From Zygnema cylindricum (Eukaryota > Streptophyta > Zygnematophyceae > Zygnematales > Zygnemataceae): a stretch of 14,158 nt of DNA. Position 1 is the first letter of the stretch, and every line of letters starts with the position of its first letter. A program made the position numbers and the translations under genes. The notes under the pieces are model-generated. The model ran no database searches, was not told the DNA's origin, and saw only the letters and a list, made by a program, of their open reading frames with translations. The stretch is taken from assembly GCA_037447655.1 (NCBI GenBank), contig JBBHKE010001212.1:1-14158 (forward strand). The letters run 5' to 3'. Below are positions 1 to 7,320 of this stretch, one piece after another.

Positions 1-22
1 TTTGAGCGACTTTTTATTTAAA

Positions 23-203
23 CCGTCAGATTTGGACGATCTGACGGTCGTTGATGAAAGTAACGATCTAAGAAGATCACATGAAAAGCCCATAACACAA
101 CTTACGATAGGACTATCGTCAGATTTGCACGATCGGACGGTCGCTGATGAAAGTAGCAATCTAAGAAGATCACATGGAAAGCCCGTAACACAACTTACGC
201 TAA
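23..203. repeat. 93-bp direct tandem repeat, two copies
   Basis: Two adjacent units with a 93-bp period (landmark GTCAGATTT at 25 and 118; CTTACG at 101 and 194) agree at most positions, with scattered substitutions. The first unit opens with an inverted repeat, CCGTCAGAT (23-31) against ATCTGACGG (39-47); the second unit has a decayed version. The core AACCGTCAGAT also occurs inside the MITEs at 438-668 and 3181-3407, so this block may be expanded MITE-related sequence (inference). Because 93 is a multiple of 3, a long frame stays open across it, which does not make it a gene. Confidence 0.85.
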
Positions 204-315
204 ATGCGGCCTACAAAAGGCCTACCAAAAAACGCCTACTTTTATGGTTGAAACCTGACCGCTTACTTTTTGTACGGCACTCGACATATTCGTCAGTACA
301 TAGTTTGGCGTGTTT

Positions 316-361
316 CTCTGTCGTTTATACAAACTTTCTTTGCTCTGTCGTATATACAAAC
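316..361. repeat. Short direct repeat, 27-bp period
   Basis: CTCTGTCGTTTATACAAAC (316-334) recurs as CTCTGTCGTATATACAAAC (343-361), differing at one base. It lies in a stretch (204-437) where I see no gene. It could be a replication-slippage product. Confidence 0.7.
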
Positions 362-437
362 GTTCTGGAAAGCGTTACAACGCGTAACGCTTTCGGCGGG
401 ACGATTACAGACAGAAACACATTGAATTGCATCCCGA

Positions 438-668
438 CAGTGCACCGTGTATCGCTACAGTATTAGTGCTAATTATTTTTCCGCCACTTAAAACGTCTTT
501 TCTCCGTACACATTTGTCCGATTTTCAATTTGAAACCGCCATTAAGAAGCTGAGAGTTTACCTTTCAATCGCAACCGTCAGATCCAAAATCCGACACGTG
601 TGTACGGAGAAAATATGTTTTACGCAACGAAAAAAACATTAACACTAATAGCGATTCACGGTGTACAG
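438..668. mobile_element. TA-MITE copy 1 (non-autonomous DNA transposon, ~231 bp)
   Basis: The left end reads CAGTGCACCGTGTATCGCT and the right end, on the opposite strand, reads CTGTACACCGTGAATCGCT, so the two ends are terminal inverted repeats. They are followed inward by TATTAGTG-like and CACTAATA-like sequence. The right flank is TA and the left flank is GA, consistent with a decayed TA duplication. The interior matches the copy at 3181-3407 in order and orientation: a TCTTTTCTCCGTACACA block, then CAATCGCAACCGTCAGATCC, then a GTACG-GAAAA block. There is no transposase. TA duplication and a CAGT start suggest Tc1/mariner or pogo-type mobilisation (inference). The exact boundary is uncertain by about 5 bp. 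Confidence 0.85.
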
Positions 669-891
669 TACGCCGCCCATCGTTTTTAAAGCTAAACGTT
701 TTGCGGGCAATAAAAAGGATTTAGCCCGGCGATGGACCGTTGGATTTTTTTTTAAGGTAAGAAATCGAAAGGGAATGATCTTACCTTTCGATCGTGACGT
801 CATGCTTGAAAATCGGAGAAGTATCTGGCGAGAACAAGAACTTTGACTGCCCGAAAAATGTTTAAATCTAATAACGATGAGCTGTGTACTG
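666..891. mobile_element. TA-MITE copy 2, diverged, sharing its left end with copy 1
   Basis: The left end CAGTACGCCGCCCATCGTT and the right end (opposite strand) CAGTACACAGCTCATCGTT form inverted repeats flanked by TA at 664-665 and 892-893. About 19 of 26 bases following the CAGTA part agree. Length (226 bp) is close to that of copies 1 and 3 but the interior differs. The interior holds two overlapping inverted repeats, AAGGTAAG with CTTACCTT and ATCGAAAGG with CCTTTCGAT, near 754-792. The left tip overlaps the right tip of copy 1 in TACAGTA. No coding capacity is evident. Confidence 0.7.
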
Positions 892-1144
892 TACCCTAAG
901 TGGCCAGTCTCTGTTGGCTCAGAAAACGCCAAAAATCGCGATGATTAGTGTCGCACATCTTATAGACTTTTCGCGAGAATTATCGCGCTACAACCCTATC
1001 GTATCAAAGCGTGTCGAAAATCCGTACCGATATCGAATTTCCAGTCGAAATGAAACTGGGTGGCGATGATGTATCGTACTTTTTATGAGTACAACAAGTT
1101 AGCGTCGTTGCAGTAATGAATTTATTGTACGGCCTGCATTATTA
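892..1144. other. Spacer without recognised gene
   Basis: No credible gene. It contains a 17-bp block (914-930) that recurs as a perfect reverse complement at 4277-4293, in both cases just outside a TA-MITE end. Confidence 0.6.
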
Positions 1145-1923
1145 GGGTGCGTCTCCATGTACCTAAGTAAGGGTTTTTTTCTGTCATTTTTATGTAAAAC
1201 TTAGAGCCGTACCGCGTAAGTTTCAACCGTACAAACAAATAGAGAAAATGAGAAGGACATTTTGCGTCATCATTGAATTTAAGATGTACTACATGTTGTC
1301 GTTTTGTGTTCTTCGACCCACGACCACGCAAAAAAACGTCATCTTCAAAATTTTCTTTAAAACACAGGGAAGATTTGTTTTAAAACAAAGAATTTTCGAA
1401 AAACAAATAGAAACACATAGTCGCACGTGTAAAAAAAAATCGAGAAATTTCAAAATAATTCAAGCGACGACGAAAGTGCACGATCCGCTATGTTTTGTCC
1501 GTTTGCGTCCTGGTACGACAAATCAAAGTACACAATTTGTTTGGTTTTGTTCGTTTACGCCTGGTACAAATTATATTTCGCCAGGGGTCTCAAGATCCGA
1601 TGCCATTTCACGTCGAGCGGACAAGAGACGCAAAGGCCAAGTGCAGCTTCTTCAACCGTGAAACGACACAGGATGGATGGCGGTACGTCTACAATGTCAC
1701 AAAAAGTCATGCGACATCACAAGCAGTTACGAAAAATAACGTGCGTCATCACAGATTGTACATGTCGATAGCCGTCACAGGCATTGTCGATGTATACAAT
1801 CGTCACGCCCTTAAGTGACAACTTCGTTTGGTACACATAGGGACACCCGAAATCCGAGTCCGCCGGATCTGCGCTAAATAACAAAGTAAATTCTCTAAGT
1901 TTCAAGTACATGGAGGCGCACCC
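1145..1923 (+). mobile_element. Harbinger-like MITE copy 1 (779 bp, TSD TTA)
   Basis: The ends are GGGTGCGTCTCCATGTAC (1145-1162) and the reverse complement of GGGTGCGCCTCCATGTAC (1906-1923), 17 of 18 identical. The flanks are TTA at 1142-1144 and TTA at 1924-1926. A 3-bp TTA/TAA duplication and a G-rich start are hallmarks of the PIF/Harbinger superfamily (established knowledge). The first 45 bp and the block ACATTTTGCGTCATC (1257-1271, about 112 bp in) are shared with the copy at 5274-5968 at matching distance from the end. A direct repeat lies at 1493-1518 and 1545-1569. The open frames here (up to 137 codons) carry no transposase motif that I can see, so it is non-autonomous. Confidence 0.88.
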
Positions 1924-1926
1924 TTA

Positions 1927-1947
1927 TTCACATTGCAATAATGTGAA
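1927..1947. repeat. Perfect 8-bp hairpin beside Harbinger-like MITE copy 1
   Basis: TTCACATT (1927-1934) and AATGTGAA (1940-1947) are perfect inverted repeats around a GCAAT loop, immediately outside the element's right TTA duplication. It may be a target-site feature or chance. The rest of the gap to 2328 is AT-rich with no gene that I can support. Confidence 0.55.
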
Positions 1948-2328
1948 CCTGGAAAATGGGGAAAGCGACAATTTTTTGTGCCACTTGTGCCCATATATCA
2001 TGTGAACTTTACACAGACACTGTACTTTACTTTTCGTCCACCACATTGACATATGCTTTGTAATCCCCTAATCGGACGGCTACAATTTGACAATTTGTGA
2101 CAATTCATACATTTTATTTTTTTAGTTCTGTTTTGCATGGGTAAGTCGTGAATTGAACATCGTATTCGACATGAGAACAGTGAATGTCGCGTACTGGAGG
2201 CAAAATTAATAACCAAGGATCGATTTTCGCTAAATGGTCCCCGATGTACATCACTAGCAACGCATGCCGTTATTAGAGTTGATTATTTATTAGTGTTCAC
2301 TATAAACTATAATATAATAATATATTTG

Positions 2329-3186
2329 TATATTACTAGTGTTGTGTATCCGTAAAAAAATTATCGCGATAACACCGATACCGATAGTTATCGGTTATCG
2401 AACGGTCAGAGTTCTCGATATATTGGTCCAAGACCAACAAATTCCATATCGTCGATAACTTTAAACAATATATAGTATGCATACAATAATACTTTATAAC
2501 ATACTCTATCATATTATTAACTTTATATAGCGTGGCATGCCACTTATAATAATTTATTCCGTATCTGTTTAACTAAAATTTATTATAGGCAGCGCATCAC
2601 ATAAACGTTGAAAATTTTAAATTAATACTTTATAGTTCTAAAAATGTGGTACCAAAACAAAAATATTTAATTACATTGTAAATTTGTAAATCAAACTTTT
2701 TCCGAAAAACAGACGATCAGACAAACAGAGCAGGCGAACACATCTGTCAAACTACGGTTATTTACGACCACCATGGAAGTGATATGAGGGCGTAACTAAC
2801 CTTGCAAAAAAAAAAGAAGTTAAAAGGACATTCTAGACGGGTGTGGGAGCGTGGGACCCAAGTAAAACCCCGTTAAATTATAAATAATAAAGGAAATGCC
2901 GCGATTTTTTGCCGAAATCGAGGGAAGGGGGTCCGCGACGCGTCTGGGGAATAACACGTACAATTGAGTATATTGGTCGTACATTTATCTATACGGTCCG
3001 TACAGTTATCCCCGATTGTTATCATTACCAGTGTTATCACCAATAAACAACGGATATTATATGTTAATTATCGGCGATAACACCGATAGCGATATATCTT
3101 ACCAATATATCGGTTATCGGCAACCCGAAAAAAGGCCCATATCGGTTATCGACAAATCCTTACCGATACAAAACACTATATATTAC
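2329..3186. mobile_element. hAT-like non-autonomous element (2337-3178) with 8-bp target duplication
   Basis: The element runs from TAGTGTTGTGTATC (2337) to the reverse complement of TAGTGTTTTGTATC (ending 3178). It is flanked by identical 8-bp copies of TATATTAC at 2329-2336 and 3179-3186. An 8-bp duplication and short TAGTGTTG-type ends are typical of hAT elements. Both subterminal zones carry repeated CGATAAC/GTTATCG motifs (around 2365-2400, 2450-2458, 3020-3160), like the clustered binding motifs hAT transposases use. The 842-bp interior has no transposase frame. Its right duplication overlaps the first bases of the TA-MITE at 3181, so it landed on that element's tip. Confidence 0.9.
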
Positions 3187-3407
3187 ACCGTGTATCGCTA
3201 TTAGTGTTAATATTTTGTTCGTCAATTAAACCATCTTTTCTCCGTACACACTTGTCCGATGTTCATATGGAGATAAGCGATGGGAAGGTTAGAATCATGG
3301 ATTCCAATCGCAACCGTCAGATCCACGATCCAACAAGCATGTACGTAGAAAAGGTGTTTTAAGCGATATAAAGAACTTGAACACTAATAGCGATACGCGG
3401 TTTACAC
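3181..3407. mobile_element. TA-MITE copy 3 (~227 bp)
   Basis: The left end TATTACACCGTGTATCGCT and the right end (opposite strand) GTGTAAACCGCGTATCGCT continue inward to TATTAGTGTT on both sides. TA flanks both ends (3179-3180 and 3408-3409). The interior follows copy 1: a CCATCTTTTCTCCGTACACA block, CCAATCGCAACCGTCAGATCC and a GTACGTAGAAAA block. The length is within 4 bp of copy 1. It was the target of the hAT-like insertion. It has no coding capacity. Confidence 0.88.
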
Positions 3408-3409
3408 TA

Positions 3410-3677
3410 CAATAGTCAAATGAAAAAAGATGTGGCAAACTCTAGTCCACTGGCGTAAATAGAGTTGTTAACAGTATTGTATGATTTTTTGCCAAAAATG
3501 GTCGCCCCCGAATTAGTGCCAATTAAGCGCTAACCCTAATAGCTCCGGGCGGTGTGGCGATGACCCGGACGGGGGGGTTCATGGCAGGACCCAGTCATGA
3601 TGTCGGCGATTCGCAGCTTGCCTCGTGGCCATCACAACCAAAATGGGAAAAAAATGCGGGAAGGAAATAAATATGTG
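3410..3677. other. Spacer without recognised gene
   Basis: I see no supported gene. It contains a G-rich run near 3571-3577 and a CTAACCCTAATAG stretch near 3532 resembling a telomere-type motif, too short to call. Confidence 0.5.
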
Positions 3678-3885
3678 AACTACACCTTGAATCCTTATTA
3701 GCGTTTATAAATTATTAGTGTAAAGAAAAAATAGCGTCATTCATTCTAATTCAGTGCTAGGAGACGTGGCAGATTAGTGTCCACGTCCATAAATAGTGTA
3801 ATTTATTATACTTAAGGTATCAATGTCAAAATTTTAGGGTGCCGATATAGTGCACGTAAGGCTAATAACGATTCACGGTGTACTA
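3678..3885. mobile_element. TA-MITE copy 4 (~208 bp)
   Basis: The left end reads CACCTTGAATCCTTATTAGC from 3683. The right end, on the opposite strand, reads CACCGTGAATCGTTATTAGC up to 3880. These match at 17 of 20 positions and agree with the other copies. Immediate flanks are TA at 3681-3682 and 3881-3882; taking the longer CAGTA-type terminus, the element spans 3678-3885 with TG and TA flanks. The interior is AT-rich and does not clearly match copies 1 and 3, so it may be a separate subfamily sharing only ends. Confidence 0.78.
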
Positions 3886-3930
3886 TACTGTAGACGTTAT
3901 TTCGACGGTTTACGCTTCATAATACTTTAT

Positions 3931-4064
3931 GAGGGCCAATCCCCGAATTAAACAATAAATTATCATACTGAGAGGGCCAATCCCCGAATTAAACAATAAA
4001 TTCTCATACTGAGAGGGCCAATCCCCGAATTAAACAATAAATTCCCATACTGCGAGGGCCAAAT
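3931..4064. repeat. 41-bp tandem repeat, about 3.3 copies
   Basis: Units start with GAGGGCCAATCCCCGAATTA at 3931, 3972 and 4013, and a partial unit starts at 4054. The period is exactly 41 bp, with only a few substitutions near the end of each unit (TTATCATACT, TTCTCATACT, TTCCCATACT). There are no spacers, so this is a minisatellite and not a CRISPR array. The near-identity points to recent expansion. Confidence 0.93.
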
Positions 4065-4310
4065 ATTATCCTTAAAATTTTCAGGGGCAATTTGAACGTA
4101 TCATTTTTTTTTCTCATTTTTTTTCGCGATTTAATGAAAGCAACAGGCTCCGCCACATTTCCCGCGGCTGTGCCAATCAGTCAATCACTGAGTTTTTGTC
4201 TTTTTGTCCATCTGCTTTTCGGGGGGACATTGCGGTGTTTCCAAAAGTGAATTTGTTTAGTTTTTAACCCAAAACAGGCGTTTTCTGAGCCAATGGAGCC
4301 CAGCCTACGC

Positions 4311-4329
4311 TACAGTACAGTACAGTACA
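4311..4329. repeat. (TACAG)n microsatellite at a MITE end
   Basis: About four TACAG units run directly into the left end of the TA-MITE at 4323. Since CAGTA is the terminal motif of that family, the array looks like slippage of the element's own tip. Confidence 0.75.
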
Positions 4330-4821
4330 CCGCGAATCGCTATTAGCGTACATGACGCTAATTGGGGTACCCCTTTTTTTGGGGCAAATTCTCAAATAGA
4401 ATAAAGTACGCTAAATGTTTTTGCACGTTATTTGAGGTACCCCGCTCAATGCGGTTCATAACTGTAATTTAGTTCCCTTTTAAATAGTGTGGTGTACGGA
4501 CTGCTAGATCTGTACTATTTCGTACATTATAAAATTTAAAAGTACAGAAAATATAATAATATATAATTGCGTAAATGTTTTCCGGCATACGCAGATGTCA
4601 AAAAAACGCGACGGCGTACGATTTGAACAATTTCGTACATCTACATGTTCTAGTGTGAACATGTTATATGCCGAAAATTTTTACAAAGCAGTTTACAAAT
4701 TAGAGTACATGATAAATTAGTATCATGGTGTACCCGAAAAAACACAATTTACCGTAAAGTACGCTAATTGTTTCATTACGCTATCTATTTCATTACGCTA
4801 ATAGCGATTCACGGTGTACCT
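4323..4821. mobile_element. TA-MITE copy 5, long form (~499 bp)
   Basis: The left end CACCGCGAATCGCTATTAGC (from 4328) and the right end (opposite strand) CACCGTGAATCGCTATTAGC (to 4816) differ at one of 20 positions and are flanked by TA. These are the best-preserved ends of the family in the window. TACGCTAAT-type motifs recur in the subterminal zones (about 4365, 4755, 4775, 4795), as expected of transposase-binding repeats. The centre folds back: GTAAATGTTTTCCGGCATA (4571-4589) pairs imperfectly with 4667-4684, and ACATGTTC (4643-4650) pairs perfectly with GAACATGT (4657-4664). It has no coding capacity. The outer right boundary is uncertain by a few bases. Confidence 0.87.
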
Positions 4822-5147
4822 TTATCAGTTTAGACTGAAAATGAAAACAATAGGTGTCTAGCGGAGTTTAAGGAGTTCGGTATTAGTCGTGCTCAAAAGT
4901 ACAAAAAACTATGAATGCGTCGCATATCGATTCGACTGGGCGAATATATTCTATCGCAGGTCGAAAATGCAAGTTGCCAAATCCATCTGTTTCCTATTGG
5001 TTTTCACTTGGCTCAATTGTTTTTCTCAAAATTGCTGACGCGAGCTCGAATCATAAATGTCGGTGGCAAATCCGAGTCAGAGGGGTTAGATCGTACGCTA
5101 TTTTGTTTTTAGAGAGGGAAGAAAGAATCCGGACCGAACAGTGCTAC
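4822..5147. other. Spacer without recognised gene
   Basis: Overlapping frames of 65-81 codons exist here, but they show no recognisable domain, no splice context and no support from neighbours. I see nothing else. Confidence 0.5.
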
Positions 5148-5273
5148 CGGCGTTAATTAAATCACTGTGTAGTTTCTATTTTATGCGGCCTAAAAAAATC
5201 GACATATTATCGGCGTTAATTAAATCACTGTGTAGTTTCTATATTATGCGGCCTAAAAAAATCGACATATATA
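5148..5273. repeat. 63-bp tandem duplication
   Basis: Units 5148-5210 and 5211-5273 start with CGGCGTTAATTAAATCACTG and differ at only a few bases. The second unit ends exactly at the ATA that serves as the left target duplication of the Harbinger-like element at 5274, so duplication and insertion boundary coincide. Confidence 0.92.
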
Positions 5274-5318
5274 GGGCGTGTTCCCATGTAACCGATATTT
5301 TGAAACGTTATTTTGGAA

Positions 5319-5341
5319 TTTAGCGCTGATTTTACGGTGTA
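5319..5341. repeat. Possible TA-MITE terminus fragment
   Basis: TTTAGCGCTGATTTTACGGTGTA resembles the right end of the TA-MITE family (AGCGATTCACGGTGTA), with one small insertion. It lies inside Harbinger-like copy 2 and no partner end is visible, so it may be coincidence or a nested fragment. Confidence 0.3.
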
Positions 5342-5441
5342 CTTTTCAAAGTGTGCCTATGTGAATCGTTACTTGCGCGTTCATTATTTTGAATATGTGG
5401 CAGCTGTACACGTCGCCAATACTTGCGAAACCCAAACTGCT

Positions 5442-5620
5442 GACATTTGTAGACGCCAACGATCTCGGAACAAAATGCCGACATTTGTACGCCGCAAAGA
5501 GATCCTGACATACTGGGACAACTGTCGACGCCAGTTGTCATTTGTTGAAGCCCACACGTGAACGACATAATCAATCGCCTACGTCTACAAAATGACATTT
5601 GTAGACGCCCACAAGTGGAC
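5442..5620. repeat. Dispersed GACATTTGTAGACGCC motifs and a 10-bp hairpin
   Basis: Related motifs occur at 5442-5460, 5480-5495, 5537-5560 and 5594-5620; the last two continue into CCCACACGTG and CCCACAAGTGG. CGTCTACAAA (5582-5591) and TTTGTAGACG (5598-5607) form a perfect 10-bp stem with the loop ATGACA. All lie inside the Harbinger-like element. Confidence 0.75.
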
Positions 5621-5988
5621 AACATAAGCAAACGGACAAACACCTTTTTTGTCGTGTACTCTCCCAACCGCAAAAAAAAAATTGAAAACGTTTGACGCTT
5701 GCAATCCAGGTTTTCCATTCGTCAATAGGTAGTATTTTGACTAAAATCAGATCGCGATTTGATTCCAGTGCAAGTGTGAAGATGAGCTGGAAGTGGGTCG
5801 CGATGATAATAACGCCAAATTGCCGTACCTTCCAAGTTCCAAGATGACGCAAAATGTACTTGGGTTTTTGCCCATTTTTCGTACGGCGTAATATTTTCTC
5901 GTTGGAAGTCCCATTTTCTGTGAAAACGACGGAAAAAAACCCTTACTTGAACACATGGGAACACGCCCATAATAAGTGGGCCAGACCA

Positions 5989-6006
5989 GCTACAATCCAC
6001 GGTGTA
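5989..6006. repeat. Possible TA-MITE right-end fragment
   Basis: GCTACAATCCACGGTGTA matches the family's right end AGCGATTCACGGTGTA at about 13 of 16 positions. It sits about 20 bp beyond the right edge of Harbinger-like copy 2. If real, the Harbinger-like element may have inserted into a now-decayed TA-MITE whose left end is lost. Confidence 0.4.
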
Positions 6007-6890
6007 CATTTGTGCCTATAATTTGCAGTTCGCACGTGTGTACTTGGATTTGCGAAGGCTGTAACGGCTTCTGGCGTCATCCGGCTGTCAGACGATATGG
6101 CTGGCAACCGTCGGCTGGTGGACCATTCAACCAAGGATTGGACCTAGATTCTGACGCCTGTACTTTCGTTCTGGCACAGTGAACGGCTTTCTTTGTTCAG
6201 GGCTCGATATGCATTTCCACGTGTCTATACTTTGCTGCTCGCGGGTAATCGTCATGATTCGTCCAATAATGTCGTTACTGCGTCGCGTCCCACGTACGTC
6301 ACTGGATTTGTAACCCAACGTCCCCCTGACCCTCATCGTCAGGTATGGGAATTAGGCTTGGCACCTTTGGACCAGCTTTTATCCCATATTTTAGCCGTCC
6401 GATTCGAATCTACCAAAAAATGGACGGTGAGAATTTGTTTAATCAAAACGTTTGACCAAGAAACGCACGAAATGAAAGCCTAGTACGCGTTGTTTGACAT
6501 CTGGAGTAAAAGGTCCTCGCCGATTACACTGATAGCAATGACGGATGACGTGTTCCACTCTGCCACGCCAGCGTGTCGAGTGGTAAAAAACGTTAATAGT
6601 AAAGAAAAAAGAACGTGAAAGAACAAGACTCCTGACACACACGCTCGCATCAAGAAAAAGGATATCGAAATATCGACGGTGGAAGGTGCCATTATGGTAC
6701 AGGGTCCAGCCAGGAGATCCTACTACCCTATAGCGACAAAATAGTCAGTCAGTATGGCCGTTAGCTTGTAGCGCCACCGACAACGTTCTTTTCAACCCGA
6801 ATACATCCAAAAATCCTCGTTACACCCGTCGTCCTTCGACCAAAAACCAACCCACATATCTGCCGTACATTTTCTCCCGCATTCTTCACA
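6007..6890. other. Spacer without recognised gene
   Basis: Short overlapping frames exist on both strands (up to about 96 codons), but none shows a recognisable domain or a paired splice-site structure. This is the distal 5' flank of the gene at 7321. A short GATTCGAATC palindrome (6402-6411) has no tRNA fold around it. Confidence 0.5.
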
Positions 6891-7320
6891 ACCTATTTAA
6901 TCCATCTTCCACTCACCGAGTGCCAAGTATCGTGTCATTACTTCTCCCAACTCCCTGTCCTCCACTGCGACAAAATAGCCTGTGACGCTACAGACCCTAT
7001 CCCAGTATCCCCCCCCTAGCAGCCGAACGCGGCCGTACCGCCGCGCTCCATTCGCCAAAATCCCTAAGCGCCAAGCTTTCAAATCTACTCGCCCACTCCG
7101 TACGGTACCCGCTCCCCGCCTCCCCTGCCGGCCAGTGCTGCTCCGTACTTTGGCGTACTTTTAATTGTCGTTTAGCGACATTCCAAACGTCACCGCCGTG
7201 GATTCCCATTGCGTGAATTCCCCCCCTGCAAGATCTCTCACGCATCTTTCTGAACCGAAATGTGATCTTCTCAATCCGTCACTCCCTCTCCCTCCCCTCC
7301 CTCCCTTCCAACCAGCCTCC
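6891..7320 (+). promoter_or_regulatory. Probable promoter and 5' leader of the 404-aa gene
   Basis: The stretch upstream of the gene shifts from AT-rich repeats to more GC-rich sequence. A weak TATA-like CTATTTAAT lies near 6892-6900. From about 7270 to 7320 there is a strong pyrimidine tract (CTCCCTCTCCCTCCCCTCCC), a pattern common in plant core promoters and leaders. The transcription start cannot be fixed from sequence, so the split between promoter and leader is unknown. Confidence 0.4.
7260..7265 (+). promoter_or_regulatory. Minimal start-stop upstream ORF (ATG-TGA)
   Basis: An ATG followed directly by TGA lies 55 nt upstream of the chosen start codon. If it is inside the transcript, it could stall or divert scanning ribosomes. 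Whether it is transcribed is unknown. Confidence 0.4.

Larger units (their letters stand above)
5274..5968 (-). mobile_element. Harbinger-like MITE copy 2 (695 bp), reverse orientation
   Basis: GGGCGTGTTCCCATGT (5274-5289) is matched by its perfect reverse complement at 5953-5968, with ATA on both sides (5271-5273, 5969-5971). Read from the right end on the minus strand, the terminus continues into AAGTAAGGGTTTTTTTC, as in the element at 1145. The block ACATTTTGCGTCATC lies about 111 bp in (5843-5857, minus strand), at the same spacing as there. The first part of each element is related; the rest has diverged. The interior holds repeated GACATTTGTAGACGCC motifs and a perfect 10-bp hairpin. 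The frames inside are low-complexity by-products with no transposase. Confidence 0.87.

Noticed and set aside
2-466. 154-codon open frame
   Set aside because: It runs through the 93-bp tandem repeat and into a MITE end. The repeat period keeps the frame open, and no domain or start context supports it.
1248-1818. Three overlapping frames of 93-137 codons
   Set aside because: They lie inside Harbinger-like MITE copy 1, overlap in different frames and show no transposase motifs.
3931-4064. CRISPR-like array
   Set aside because: The 41-bp units are contiguous with no unique spacers, so this is a minisatellite.
5332-6009. Several minus-strand frames of 69-128 codons
   Set aside because: They lie inside Harbinger-like MITE copy 2. 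Repeated short motifs give repetitive Cys/Arg-rich peptides that look like by-products.
6402-6411. tRNA T-loop-like GATTCGAATC
   Set aside because: No D-arm, anticodon arm or acceptor stem can be built around it. A similar GATTCGAAC near 12521 also lacks a fold.
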